A program made the translations under genes and the position numbers. Below, in pieces: positions 53,295 to 62,453 of a stretch of DNA of 64,000 nucleotides. Position 1 is the first letter of the stretch. Every line of letters starts with the position of its first letter. Below the pieces are notes generated by a model. The model did no database searches. It saw nothing but the letters and a program-made list of their open reading frames with translations, and was not told the DNA's origin. Origin of the DNA: Bacteroidota bacterium (GTDB lineage: Bacteria > Bacteroidota > Bacteroidia > B-17B0 > Aurantibacillaceae); assembly GCA_021156365.1 (NCBI GenBank), contig JAJNDK010000004.1, positions 186,001 through 250,000 of the forward strand, written 5' to 3'.

Positions 53295-56201
53295 ATGAAA
53301 TTTCTGATCAGGAAATCGGGTCTGGATGACCAATCGTTCAAAAAGCTTTCGCTGATGATCCTGCATGCTTTTTTCTCGGGCATGTTCATTTCCATTTTCA
53401 TCTCGGTAGCCAATGCGGAGTTCGCAAGTTATTATGACAAAGAAAAGCTGCCGCTGGGTTATTTGTTCTCGGGCATCATAGGATATTTTATCGTACAGGG
53501 ATACAGCCGCCTCTTACGGAAGAGCGGATACATCGCTTTTGTCGGGGGCATCCTGTTCCTGCTGGTTGTAACGCTTCTTTTCACAGGCATGTACATGGTA
53601 GTTGAATCGGACAAGGAAGCCATGAAGCAGATGAGCTTCGCGGTCTTTTTATTTGCCATGCCGTTTATCAGTATCTCGGGCCTGGAGCAAACCGGTCTGC
53701 TGATCACCACCTACGGACTGCGCGATACCAAAGCGTATGCAGGCATAGTGAATGCCGGTGGAACGATCGCCTCTATCATCGGTTACCTGCTCGTACCTGC
53801 GCTCATCCGCCATCTGTCTTCTCCTTTTTATCTTTTTTATGTGGCTATCGGCGCTATCATAATTGCCTTGCTGCTCCTGTTCCGGATCAATGCATTGTTC
53901 CCGCTGAAGCAGGGAATACCTGTTGCGGCATCGGCAAAGAAACGTCGGGTCAGCCTGCTATCTCTGATGAAGCAACCGTATATCCGGTATCTTGCCATTT
54001 GTGCAGGCATCTCTATGGTGGCTTTTTATTTTGTCGATTATAGTTTTCTGATCAATGCAAAATCCCTTACAAAACATCTTAAGGGAGAGAAGGCCGCGTC
54101 CCACCTCGCTGCCATCATCGGCGCTTTCTTTGGTTGTATAAAGGCGGCGGAGCTTATCCTCTCCCTGCTTTCCGCAAATATCTTCCGGACCTTCGGGCTG
54201 AAGGTCGGTATTGTTTTACTGCCACTGGCCTGTCTTATGCTTAGCATCTGCGCCATCACTTCCTGGCATTTTATGGAGACTGCTGTGTTTGTAGGTCTCA
54301 TCTTCGCGCTTAAATTTTTTGAGCGCATGCTGAGCAAAGCCATAGAAGCAGCGGCTTATAAGAATCTGTACCAGCTCCTGCCGGCAGATGACCGCCTCGT
54401 GATACAGGCAAGGATCGACGGGGGCATCCGGCAGATCTTTATTATTGTATCCAGTGTGGCGCTTATGTGTTACGGGACTTTTGTGCAGGAACATGCGGAG
54501 ATCGTGCTGGTCTATATTAGTGTACCGCTCTTCGCGCTCTGGATCTTTTGTTCGGGGCAGTTAGTGCGCTCGTTCAGGCAGCGCCTGCAGGACATGCTGA
54601 ACCCGGAAGATGCCGAGGCACAACGGCAAAGACCTTTTGCACTCGACCTGCTGAAGAATGCCTTCACGACAGTTCAGAATGGTTCGGTGGCAGTGCAGAC
54701 AGCCCTGCAATCCCTTATCAGCTACAAGCTCCGGATCTCCGTTTCCACCCCGGTGCAGCAAACTTCTGCTGTCGATGCACACGATACCTATGTGCCTTCA
54801 CCTGAATGGAATTATCTTGTTTCTACTCCCGGCTATTCCCGTTTGGGCATTCGCCTGCAGGAGCCTGTTTTCATCATTCCTCCTTCTGAAATAAAAGCTG
54901 AAAAAGTCAGGACGGGCTTCGAAGACCGGCAGGATGACAATGCGCTGATACGTTTGGTGCTGTCAGGAAAAGATCCCGGGGAAGCACTCCTGAAAGAATG
55001 GGTACAGAAGTTAGATGATGTGAAGACCGATCATGAGAAGAAGCTGATCATAAATCTTATCGGGTCCTCTGATAGCGAATGGGCAGAGTCGGTTTTACTG
55101 AAGTATATCGACTTTCCCGATTATACGATCAAAAGACAGGTGTATGCTGTGCTGGAAAGAAAAGGCTACAAGTGTCCACCGTCGAAAGAGCAAGTGTATC
55201 ACAGCGCTCTCGAAACGGCCTTCGAAGACAGTACACTGGTGATCGCCCTGCAGTCCGCTATTCCGGCCACAGCAGAATTCGCTGATATCCGGGAGGCGCT
55301 TTGGGAAGAAGAGCTGGTATTGAAGAACCGTATCCTGTCCATCCTCACCTGGAAATACGACCGCGTGTCCATCAACATTATTCGCGAAACGATCTTTTCC
55401 GGGCAGCAGCAGAACAACGTGCTTGCACTGGAGCTGATCGATAATCTCCTCGATCGCGAGCTGAAACCAAAGATCCTTCCCGTTTTTGAAAGCGACCGCT
55501 ATATGTGGCGATTGCAGGCTTTGGGCAAATGGTACCACGTGCTCACCTTCAGTACAGAGGAGGCTCTCATAAAAATACTCAATCACGATTACACGAAGTT
55601 CAGCACCTGGATAAAAGCCTGTGCCATCAAACGGATGATCGAATCGGAACAAACGGCTTACCGGAAATTTGTTGCCGGATTTATCCATCATCCTTCTTTT
55701 TTCCTGCGCTCGCTGGCAGCCGAATACAGGGAACGCTCAGGCGATGGCGTCCTGCATCCGCTGCAGACGGAGTTTGATGTTTTTCTGAAAAGCAGTAAAA
55801 CGGCACAGCTGGCGATCAAAGGAAGCGAGGCTTACGACCTGCTAAAAGCACTCCGGAAAAACTGCCTGTTCAGCAGGATCCCGCACAATGACCTGGTCCG
55901 GCTTGTATTGTCGATGGAGCCAAAGACCGGCGGCAACAGGGACATAGCAGGAATGGGTGATGTACAGAATAAACCCTGGTTTATTATAGACGGAGAGCTG
56001 GTGATGGAATTTAAGGGAGTGATCCCAACGGCTGTTTACCACGATAATTATATTACACCCGGAATGTTTGCGGAGGACAGGATCAATAAAGTGCTGGTAC
56101 ATGCCTCCACGAAGATGTATGAGATCTCGGGTGCAAGGCTGGCCGATCTTGCGCTTGCATCGGATGCGCTGGTATACACCCTGGAGACATCGGACAACTG
56201 A
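53295..56201 (+). CDS. Transporter-like 12-TM / HEAT / cNMP-like fusion
   Basis: 968 residues. Residues 1-440 hold about 12 hydrophobic segments arranged like MFS or ATP:ADP translocase-type proteins (FFSGMFISIFISVANAEFASYY, GLEQTGLLITTYGLRDTKAYAGIVNAGG, LKFFERMLSKAIEAAAYKNLYQLLP). A soluble linker follows, then HEAT-like helical repeats (about 540-780), then a C-terminal region resembling a degenerate cyclic-nucleotide-binding domain (FSRIPHNDLVRLVLSM...WFIIDGELVMEFKGVIPTAVYHDNYITPGMFAEDRI). Starts 1 base after the methyltransferase. The transported or sensed molecule is unknown. Confidence 0.72.
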   Translation: MKFLIRKSGLDDQSFKKLSLMILHAFFSGMFISIFISVANAEFASYYDKEKLPLGYLFSGIIGYFIVQGYSRLLRKSGYIAFVGGILFLLVVTLLFTGMYMVVESDKEAMKQMSFAVFLFAMPFISISGLEQTGLLITTYGLRDTKAYAGIVNAGGTIASIIGYLLVPALIRHLSSPFYLFYVAIGAIIIALLLLFRINALFPLKQGIPVAASAKKRRVSLLSLMKQPYIRYLAICAGISMVAFYFVDYSFLINAKSLTKHLKGEKAASHLAAIIGAFFGCIKAAELILSLLSANIFRTFGLKVGIVLLPLACLMLSICAITSWHFMETAVFVGLIFALKFFERMLSKAIEAAAYKNLYQLLPADDRLVIQARIDGGIRQIFIIVSSVALMCYGTFVQEHAEIVLVYISVPLFALWIFCSGQLVRSFRQRLQDMLNPEDAEAQRQRPFALDLLKNAFTTVQNGSVAVQTALQSLISYKLRISVSTPVQQTSAVDAHDTYVPSPEWNYLVSTPGYSRLGIRLQEPVFIIPPSEIKAEKVRTGFEDRQDDNALIRLVLSGKDPGEALLKEWVQKLDDVKTDHEKKLIINLIGSSDSEWAESVLLKYIDFPDYTIKRQVYAVLERKGYKCPPSKEQVYHSALETAFEDSTLVIALQSAIPATAEFADIREALWEEELVLKNRILSILTWKYDRVSINIIRETIFSGQQQNNVLALELIDNLLDRELKPKILPVFESDRYMWRLQALGKWYHVLTFSTEEALIKILNHDYTKFSTWIKACAIKRMIESEQTAYRKFVAGFIHHPSFFLRSLAAEYRERSGDGVLHPLQTEFDVFLKSSKTAQLAIKGSEAYDLLKALRKNCLFSRIPHNDLVRLVLSMEPKTGGNRDIAGMGDVQNKPWFIIDGELVMEFKGVIPTAVYHDNYITPGMFAEDRINKVLVHASTKMYEISGARLADLALASDALVYTLETSDN

Positions 56202-56260
56202 TCTTAACTTAATGGATGGATACTTAATTTTCGAAAGTAAAAAATGAGATTGATTAGGTT

Positions 56261-56299
56261 GTCACGTCGAGTGTCCCGACGCTTACCGTCGGGATGTTT
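56261..56299. repeat. REP-like palindromic element
   Basis: GTC-CGTCGAGTG followed by the perfect arms TCCCGACG/CGTCGGGA (about 56274-56294). A second imperfect stem (GCGAAGCCTCGCGAGAGACGC) follows to about 56320. Lies in the 164-bp gap before the phosphatase gene and shares layout with the elements at 20226 and 58668. Confidence 0.65.
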
Positions 56300-56365
56300 G
56301 CGAAGCCTCGCGAGAGACGCATACGTGAGGCCCTCAACAAGACAAATCTTTATTAACTGATTCAC

Positions 56366-58081
56366 ATGGACACCACACTCCAACAGGCCCTGCAGACCGG
56401 GCACCTACTTGTAAAAGACCTGAAGCTGAACGAAGCTGTTTTCCTGGCGGACGAAAGCCTGTTGACATGTAAAACAGATGAAGAGCGGAGCTCCTTTCTC
56501 AACCTGAAAGGAGAAGCTTTGTTGCATGCCGGGCATTATTCATTGGCATCTTCCTGTTTTTTCGAAAGCCTGCGTTTGGCTGCAGCACATGAAAATGCAG
56601 AGATCAAAGCGGAAGCCTGCACGGGTCTTTCCTATGTGTATCGTTTTCTCGAAGATTACAGGACCGCTATTGAGTATGCAGATCAGTCCAAATCGCTTCT
56701 TGTTGGCCAACCGCATGCTGCTTATATCAAAGCATTGATAAGCGAAGGCATTTCGAATGCACGCCTCGGTAATTTTGAAGAGGCAGAGCTTATCCTTCAC
56801 AAAGCGCTGCAGCTTTCGGAGAACATACAGGATGGATATTTAGCTATCACCTGTATTAAATCGCAGGCCGATCTTTTTCTCAACCGGAAAGAATATGTGC
56901 GTGCCATCCAGCTCTACGAAAAAGCACTCGCATTATTAAGAGAGAAAGAACATTTTGTAGTACAGACCATGACGCTTGTTCGTTTCGGTGAAGCCCTCGA
57001 TCAAAGCGGCCATACGGAAAAAGCAATTACTGTCACACAGGAAGCATTGAAGCTGGCGGGGCTTCATCATTTTTCGGCAGGTGAGCGTTCCGCGCATTAT
57101 TTATTGTACAGCTTATTCGAAAAGAGCGCGCAAACCGATAAAGCATTTCAGCATTTAAAAACCTACACACATTTAAAGAACAGCAGCGAGGTCTCTGCAC
57201 AAAGCCGTAAGATCCATAAAACGGAGCTCAGCTTTGTGAAGGAATCCAAGGACAAAGAGATCCGATTGCTAAAGGAGATCGAAGAGAAGCACCGTTCCAT
57301 CACCCAGAGTATATCCTATGCACGGGGCCTGCAACAGGCTATCCTTCCGCTCAGCGAACTACAGAACGATCCGCTGCTCGATTATTTTGTATTCTTTCAG
57401 CCGAAGGAAAAAGTGGGCGGCGATTTTTACCGCGCGGATAAAACAGATAGGGGTTATTTATTTTGTGTAAGCGATTGCACCGGGCATGGAGTACCGGGCG
57501 CCATGTTGTCTTTGCTTTGTTCCAATTTAGTGAAGCAGGCACATGAGTGCACAGGTCTGCATGAAATGCTTTCGGCAGTGAACACCGATCTGCATACTAT
57601 TTTCGGTAACCGCGGCAATATGCTCACTGCGAATGATGGTATGGACATTTCGCTTTGTGCTATCGAAAAAGATGTCGATAGTGCTACCGGTTTCACCCTT
57701 CGTTTTTCAGGGGCCAATCATGCGGGTATTATTGTAAGGGGAGAGGAAGTAGTGCAAACTGCCTACAACCGCACCGGCATTAGTTTGCTCACGCCGCACG
57801 ATTATCATTTCACCGAAACAGCCTACCCGGTCCGGGCCGGTGATTGTATTTACCTCTTCACCGATGGCTATCCCGATCAGTTCGGTGGCACAACAGCAGA
57901 AAGCCGTGCAGCCGGCGGCAAAAAATTCAAGTACAAACAGCTCATCGAATTGCTCAAATCCAACAGCAGCAAAAACATCCTTGATCAACGTACTGCCCTG
58001 CAGCAAAGCATCACTTCCTGGATGGGAGATTTAGAGCAGGTGGATGATATGTGTGTGTTAGGAATTAAGTTCAAGGGATAA
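56366..58081 (+). CDS. TPR-PP2C (SpoIIE-type) phosphatase
   Basis: 571 residues. TPR repeats at about 10-270 (SSFLNLKGEALLHAGHYSLASSCFFESLRLA; RAIQLYEKALALLREKEHF), a coiled-coil signalling helix (285-320), and a PP2C_SIG domain (about 330-568): VFFQPKEKVGGDFYRADK, LFCVSDCTGHGVPGAMLSLL, SLCAIEKDVD, LRFSGANHAGIIV, YLFTDGYPDQFGG. Metal-binding Asp residues of the first and later motifs are present, so it should be an active Ser/Thr phosphatase, often acting on anti-sigma antagonists. It has its own leader and a repeat upstream, so it may be a separate transcript from the operon before it. Confidence 0.85.
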   Translation: MDTTLQQALQTGHLLVKDLKLNEAVFLADESLLTCKTDEERSSFLNLKGEALLHAGHYSLASSCFFESLRLAAAHENAEIKAEACTGLSYVYRFLEDYRTAIEYADQSKSLLVGQPHAAYIKALISEGISNARLGNFEEAELILHKALQLSENIQDGYLAITCIKSQADLFLNRKEYVRAIQLYEKALALLREKEHFVVQTMTLVRFGEALDQSGHTEKAITVTQEALKLAGLHHFSAGERSAHYLLYSLFEKSAQTDKAFQHLKTYTHLKNSSEVSAQSRKIHKTELSFVKESKDKEIRLLKEIEEKHRSITQSISYARGLQQAILPLSELQNDPLLDYFVFFQPKEKVGGDFYRADKTDRGYLFCVSDCTGHGVPGAMLSLLCSNLVKQAHECTGLHEMLSAVNTDLHTIFGNRGNMLTANDGMDISLCAIEKDVDSATGFTLRFSGANHAGIIVRGEEVVQTAYNRTGISLLTPHDYHFTETAYPVRAGDCIYLFTDGYPDQFGGTTAESRAAGGKKFKYKQLIELLKSNSSKNILDQRTALQQSITSWMGDLEQVDDMCVLGIKFKG

Positions 58082-58171
58082 ACCCGCTTCAATAAAGTCA
58101 GGCTACTGCGCTCATCAATACATTATTTACAAAGCAAAGCCTCTCAACTTAATTTTGCAACCAATACTCTC

Positions 58172-58239
58172 CGAAGCCATGGCCCCGTGCGGTTCCCTCT
58201 CCACAGGGGAGAGGGCAGCCGGTGCGAAAGGGTGAGGGA
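58172..58239. repeat. Dispersed palindromic repeat, family A
   Basis: About 65 bases almost identical to 63561-63626, with a CCCTCTCC-GGGGAGAGG hairpin followed by GCAGCCGGTGCGAAAGGGTGAGG. Shorter relatives are at 62236 and 62404. It fills the gap between the convergent phosphatase and the 124-aa gene. Confidence 0.75.
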
Positions 58240-58244
58240 CACTA

Positions 58245-58619
58245 CTACCAATCCCCCATAGGCGTCCGCCACCTCTTAGGATCCTCCATCTCTTCATCAG
58301 TATCCGGCAAAATATTTTTGCTCTGCCCTTTGCTCTTCGAACGGTAATTCTTCGAAAAGCCGATCTTGTTTCCCGGCAGCGCATTCCCCCTGCCCGAGCT
58401 GCTGAAGCCATCCTGCACATCCTGCCAGTTGCTCGAGTTGCGGCCGTTGGGACCATTGTCGTACTCCCCGTATTCATCGTCCACATCATCGTCTTTGAGG
58501 ATGTTCTCCAGTTCCTGCTCAGTTGCTTCCTGGTAGAGGTCTGATTCATGTCCCTCATCCGGCAGGAATTTATCCTTTGAAGGTTTTTTCTTCGGCTTGT
58601 TCTCTGGTTTGGTTTTCAT
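58245..58619 (-). CDS. Charged low-complexity protein
   Basis: 124 residues: lysine-rich start (KTKPENKPKKKPSKDKF), an acidic stretch (EATEQELENILKDDDVDDEYGEYDNG), a serine/glycine/asparagine-rich middle and an acidic end (DTDEEMEDPKRWRTPMGDW). Probably disordered, with no signal peptide or recognised family. Same compositional style as the larger neighbour at 58797, in the same orientation. Confidence 0.55.
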   Translation of the reverse strand: MKTKPENKPKKKPSKDKFLPDEGHESDLYQEATEQELENILKDDDVDDEYGEYDNGPNGRNSSNWQDVQDGFSSSGRGNALPGNKIGFSKNYRSKSKGQSKNILPDTDEEMEDPKRWRTPMGDW

Positions 58620-58667
58620 GATATTGAGTTTTGGAGTAAATGATCGATATTATTATTTTGTAAGCAT

Positions 58668-58735
58668 GTCAGTTCGAGTGATTTTCCGCCTTCGTCCCGA
58701 TGCTTCGGGACAGAAAATCGTATCGAGAACGTCCG
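58668..58735. repeat. REP-like palindromic element
   Basis: Nested stems: GTTCGAG with TCGAGAAC outside, GATTTTC with GAAAATC inside, and TCCCGATGCTTCGGGA at the centre. This GTCAGTTCGAGTG...TCCCGA form is common between genes in Bacteroidota. It separates the two charged-protein genes. Confidence 0.7.
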
Positions 58736-58796
58736 GAAAGCTTAGCATGTGTGCGCCGATACATACCGACGGCATTTGACATGACGGCTATCTGAT

Positions 58797-59459
58797 TTAT
58801 CTCCGTCTCTTACCTCTCCGCTCGTTCCGCTCCCGTTCCAGTCTCCTGCGCTCGCGGGCATAGTCCCTGTAATTATCTGCCTGTGAATTGGAGCCCCCGT
58901 TCGAAAGAATGTATTTGCCGGTATAGCCGCTGAAGCTATAATGATGGTCGTCCTCTTTCGGGGAGATCCTCCCGGAGACACCATAATTCGGGTAATTATT
59001 TTCTCTTTGTTGTTCCTCAAAATGTCCGCTTTCTCCCTCACGGTTGCGTATGTTAAGGAAGCTGCGGTCGTAGCGACCGGTTTTGTGCTGCCCGAAGAGG
59101 TGCTCATCGTCATCGTCTTCCCGGTAATAGTTGTTGTCGTAGTCGGTGCCTTCCTCGTCTGCATCGTTCCAGTGGCGGTGGTTGCTGGGTTTGAACATAT
59201 TGGCCGTATCCTTGTCGTTGCGGCGGCCGGCATTGAAATTACCGGAGCCCATGGTATAGGCAGGGGAGGCGTAATTGTCGTCATAACCGTCGTCGTAATT
59301 AACGAAATCATCTTCCCGGAAGATCTCCGGGTTCTCGTTCCTGCCCTGCCAGGTGCGTCCGTTGCCAGGGGAGGGGCTATAGTAGCCGGAAGAACCGTAA
59401 TAACTATCCTCCCGCTTCCTGTTTTTTGAGTTCATGGCGTTTGGTTTTAAATGGATCAA
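58797..59459 (-). CDS. Acidic/aromatic low-complexity protein
   Basis: 220 residues rich in Asp, Asn, Tyr, Gly, Arg: SYYGSSGYYSPSPGNGRTWQGRNEN, YDDGYDDNYASPAYTMGSGNFNAG, DADEEGTDYDNNYYREDDDDE, ending in an Arg-rich tail (RERRRLERERNERRGKRRR). Prion-like and disordered features that might support phase separation or nucleic-acid binding. No family is recognised. An open plus-strand frame (58941-59429) is the antisense of this biased sequence and is not a gene. Confidence 0.55.
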   Translation of the reverse strand: MIHLKPNAMNSKNRKREDSYYGSSGYYSPSPGNGRTWQGRNENPEIFREDDFVNYDDGYDDNYASPAYTMGSGNFNAGRRNDKDTANMFKPSNHRHWNDADEEGTDYDNNYYREDDDDEHLFGQHKTGRYDRSFLNIRNREGESGHFEEQQRENNYPNYGVSGRISPKEDDHHYSFSGYTGKYILSNGGSNSQADNYRDYARERRRLERERNERRGKRRR

Positions 59460-59559
59460 ATGTCTTTCATGCCGGGATTGCCCGGGCAGATATAAAATTG
59501 CATGAAAAAAGGATGCCAGGGGGGCTATAAAGGGAAGTGAAAGGAAAAATGGTTATTTC

Positions 59560-59864
59560 TTATATTTTCGAAATATGGTCTAAGAAATTCGGAGATTGAA
59601 CGAGAATCTGTTTTATTCTCGGATGTTCCTCTAAAGATTCAAATTCATTCCATTTATGATCCAATTCAGGATCATACTCAAAAGAGGATTTCAAACATAA
59701 AATTCCAAATTTTTTTGGATCAAACCACATAGAATCTATTAACTTTTCTTGTAGTATTGTTCAATTGATGGAATGGTCAAATTATCTGGGTTACTAAATA
59801 TAACATCTCCATGTGGTTTGTAATTCCCGGCATCTCGGTATAAATAATTAAACTTAATATTCAT
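59560..59864 (-). pseudogene. Frameshifted small partner of the DUF2075 gene
   Basis: Two minus-strand frames join if one base is added near 59757: MNIKFNYLYRDAGNYKPHGD... IEQ in one frame and EKLIDSMWFDPKKFGILCLK...HISKI in the next. Length then becomes exactly 102 codons with a single stop. The pattern (FNYLYRDAGNYK, VIFSNPDNL, ELDHKWNEFESLEE) matches a common small protein seen with restriction- or helicase-type genes. Starts 36 bases after the DUF2075 gene. A sequencing error in the A-run is a real alternative. Confidence 0.65.
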
Positions 59865-59899
59865 TGTTTCAAGTAAGTAAATTCAAGAAATAATAACGC

Positions 59900-61876
59900 T
59901 TAGATCACCTCAAATCCTAATTGGTTCAAATAATTATAAGTAGCATCATAAAAAGTGGAATCACGTGTGGGGTCTGACGAATCTCCATTGGGAATCACTA
60001 TTATCATGCCTTGTCTTGCTCTGGTTAGTAAAACTCTATAGGCATTCTTGAGATAAATTTTTCTCTCTTCTTTATGAATATTTTGCCATTTTGAGCCAAC
60101 AAATGAAAATGTTTTCCACTCATTAGAGTCGAATCTAAAATCACCATCCCAGGTTACACAAGCCCAGTCCAACTCTAAACCTTGTACATCAAATTCAGTA
60201 GCCACATCTTCCAAGTAATAAGAGGACCTCGTGTCATTTTTGTCATCCAAAAACCAATGGATAGGGTCGATAGCAGTTCTCACGTCTATAGCAAAAGGCT
60301 TAAGACGTTGTGCTTGCGAAGAGACCACTATTCCATATCTTTCAGTGCCTCGTGCTTTTTCTTTCAACCAAAGTTTAGCTTTTGCTAAATCTCTTGTTAA
60401 AACGATGGGATATTTATGTTTTATCGCTTTGTAATTTTGAACCGCGACACTTAAATTGACATCTAAGATATTTTTAATTAGAAGCGATACATGCTCGGCT
60501 CGAAAGGAACGTCTTGATACCGAAAGATGAAGCTCCTCTTTTTGTATTACATTTTTGTGATCCCGTAGCAGTTCAAGAGCATCACCAGCTGCATATTCAG
60601 TATCACTTAATTTGTTTGAAATATAAATATTCCAATTTGGAAAGGATCGATTTAAAGAAGATATCCATTCCTTAATTCCTGCTTCACCAGTATTAATTTC
60701 TTGACCGCCACCTACCAAGCAAATTACAACAGCCCAATCTTTATGTCGATCTAAGCAAGAAATAAGAAACTCTGGTTCTGAAGCTGAAAAATTGGAAATT
60801 CCTTTTCTATTCTTCATGAACTTTGTTGTTTGTGCCAGGTCCCAAGCCCTTTGTGCTTCGTCAAATATTGCAACATGCTCGAATGGAGGAAGTTCTTTGT
60901 CTTTTAAGCATTCATCCCTAAAATGATGAACATTTTGAATCATTAACTTAACTTGACTAAATATTTCTCCTTTTTTTACTTTTTTACCTTTTCGCCTCTC
61001 TCTATCTACTTTATCTCTTGTTAAAGCTTCTCTTAGTATGGCCACTAATGGGCCATTTCCAGAAAGGAATACAGTTGATGTTCTTTCTTCCTTATTCAAG
61101 TGCTTTGCGGCAATATTCAATCCTACCAAAGTCTTTCCTGCCCCAGGCACACCAGTAACAAAACAAATACACTTCTGCTTTTTACTTTGAGCATTATATA
61201 TTATTTCAGATAGGGTCTTGCAAGTAACAGAAAGATTTGTTGCAGAAGCATCACTTTTAGAAATCTGTGAAACATCGTGACCATTATAAAGAGCCAAAGC
61301 AGCTTCAATAATTGTAGGAGTAGGAGCATATTTACCATTCACCCACAATCTGTGATCGATCTTTTTACCATCTGCGAAATCCAATATATTAGTAATAATT
61401 TCCTTTAAAGACACAGCGTTGGATTTTATCGGAAAAAGCATGTTATCACCATGTTTTGTTGTAGCAATTATTGGGATGTTGCTGTTTGCTTCTGTTGCAA
61501 TTAGAATAGGTGCTATCAAATTAGCTTGGCTTGTTTCATGGAAATTTTTTAAATCCAAAGCGTAATCCCAAACTTGATCTATACTATGTGCTTGGAAAAC
61601 TTTTTCTCCAACTTTAAATTCAAGTATAAAAATTACGTTATTAACAACCAATACAACATCTATTCTTTTTCCCATTCTTGGAATGGAAAACTCAAAAAAA
61701 ATAGAGCCAGAGAGATTGTTAAGAGTTTTTTTTAGAATAATAATTTCTTCCAACCACGCATCTCTTTGGGTCAGTTCAGTGGAGAACTCAGTATGTTTAC
61801 TAATGATGCCAAGAATTTCTTCATTAGATCTCTTATAAAAATCAACAATATCACCTGAATAATAAAATCTTGTCAT
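59900..61876 (-). CDS. PD-(D/E)xK nuclease-SF1 helicase (DUF2075)
   Basis: 658 residues. N-terminal nuclease-like core: E62, D73 and E86-x-K88 in [19 protein letters not shown]...FILEFKVG. Then DUF2075 helicase motifs: Walker [16 protein letters not shown] (about 240-250), Walker [41 protein letters not shown] and the SF1 motif [19 protein letters not shown]. Such fusions occur in anti-phage islands and are likely nuclease-helicases acting on invading DNA. Codon use is much more AT-rich than in the flanking genes, a sign of transfer. Confidence 0.8.
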   Translation of the reverse strand: MTRFYYSGDIVDFYKRSNEEILGIISKHTEFSTELTQRDAWLEEIIILKKTLNNLSGSIFFEFSIPRMGKRIDVVLVVNNVIFILEFKVGEKVFQAHSIDQVWDYALDLKNFHETSQANLIAPILIATEANSNIPIIATTKHGDNMLFPIKSNAVSLKEIITNILDFADGKKIDHRLWVNGKYAPTPTIIEAALALYNGHDVSQISKSDASATNLSVTCKTLSEIIYNAQSKKQKCICFVTGVPGAGKTLVGLNIAAKHLNKEERTSTVFLSGNGPLVAILREALTRDKVDRERRKGKKVKKGEIFSQVKLMIQNVHHFRDECLKDKELPPFEHVAIFDEAQRAWDLAQTTKFMKNRKGISNFSASEPEFLISCLDRHKDWAVVICLVGGGQEINTGEAGIKEWISSLNRSFPNWNIYISNKLSDTEYAAGDALELLRDHKNVIQKEELHLSVSRRSFRAEHVSLLIKNILDVNLSVAVQNYKAIKHKYPIVLTRDLAKAKLWLKEKARGTERYGIVVSSQAQRLKPFAIDVRTAIDPIHWFLDDKNDTRSSYYLEDVATEFDVQGLELDWACVTWDGDFRFDSNEWKTFSFVGSKWQNIHKEERKIYLKNAYRVLLTRARQGMIIVIPNGDSSDPTRDSTFYDATYNYLNQLGFEVI

Positions 61877-62235
61877 ATCATAGAGTTATAGGGCAGCTAA
61901 AGCCTAAAAATAGTAAATCTAAAACAATTATGTAATATGCTCTAATTGCAATTAAGTCAATGCAGAAATCCGATAGTATGATTTTACCAGAATAAGGGGT
62001 TAAACAAAATTATTACCCTTTTAACACTTTTTCACTCCTCCCACCGCAACATTTCCCTCCCTTTTCCGTTTTATTGTAGAAATTCCACCCCACATAAAAC
62101 TACCATTACCTTTTTAGAAAGAACGATAAGCGATCTTTAACTAACCACAGGTTCACCCGCGGGGCCTGCTAAAAAAGGAGGTATTTATGCAACCGCCACA
62201 GTAATAAAATAATTTCGTTCCTTATCCAAATTGTT

Positions 62236-62270
62236 CGCCCTCTCCCGCGGGAGAGGCTAAGGGGTGAGGC
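62236..62270. repeat. Dispersed repeat, family A short form
   Basis: CCCTCTCCCGCGGGAGAGG hairpin followed by GGGGTGAGGC, a shortened relative of 58172 and 63561. Confidence 0.6.
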
Positions 62271-62320
62271 ACTAAGGTTTCTCTTTTCAGGTTCTCTTCC
62301 TTATTACAAACATCCCGATG

Positions 62321-62344
62321 GTCATCCTGAGCTCGACGAAGGAT
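62321..62344. repeat. Dispersed repeat, GTCATCCTGAG type
   Basis: GTCATCCTGAGCTCGACGAAGGAT, with TCCT/AGGA arms. This element is frequent between genes of Bacteroidota. One copy here. Confidence 0.5.
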
Positions 62345-62403
62345 ACACCCTCGGCGAAAGAACCTCTTAACTTAGAATAATCATATCAATTCGCCTTCAT
62401 GCT

Positions 62404-62438
62404 CGCCCTCTCCTCCTGGAGAGGGTTGGGGTGAGGCC
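62404..62438. repeat. Dispersed repeat, family A short form
   Basis: CCCTCTCCTCCTGGAGAGGG followed by TTGGGGTGAGGCCC; 16 bases before the start of the 254-aa gene. Confidence 0.6.
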
Positions 62439-62453
62439 CAAAACAAATTTATC

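Larger units (their letters stand above)
61877..62453. other. 577-bp gene-free stretch with repeats
   Basis: No credible gene on either strand. AT-rich at the DUF2075 side, then three dispersed repeats: family A short forms at 62236-62270 and 62404-62438, and a GTCATCCTGAGCTCGACGAAGGAT element at 62321-62344. The last may be part of the 5' region of the 254-aa gene. Confidence 0.6.

Noticed and set aside
58941-59429. 162-codon hydrophobic frame on the plus strand
   Set aside because: Antisense of the Asp/Asn/Tyr-biased gene; runs of Val and Ile come from GAY/AAY codons read backwards.
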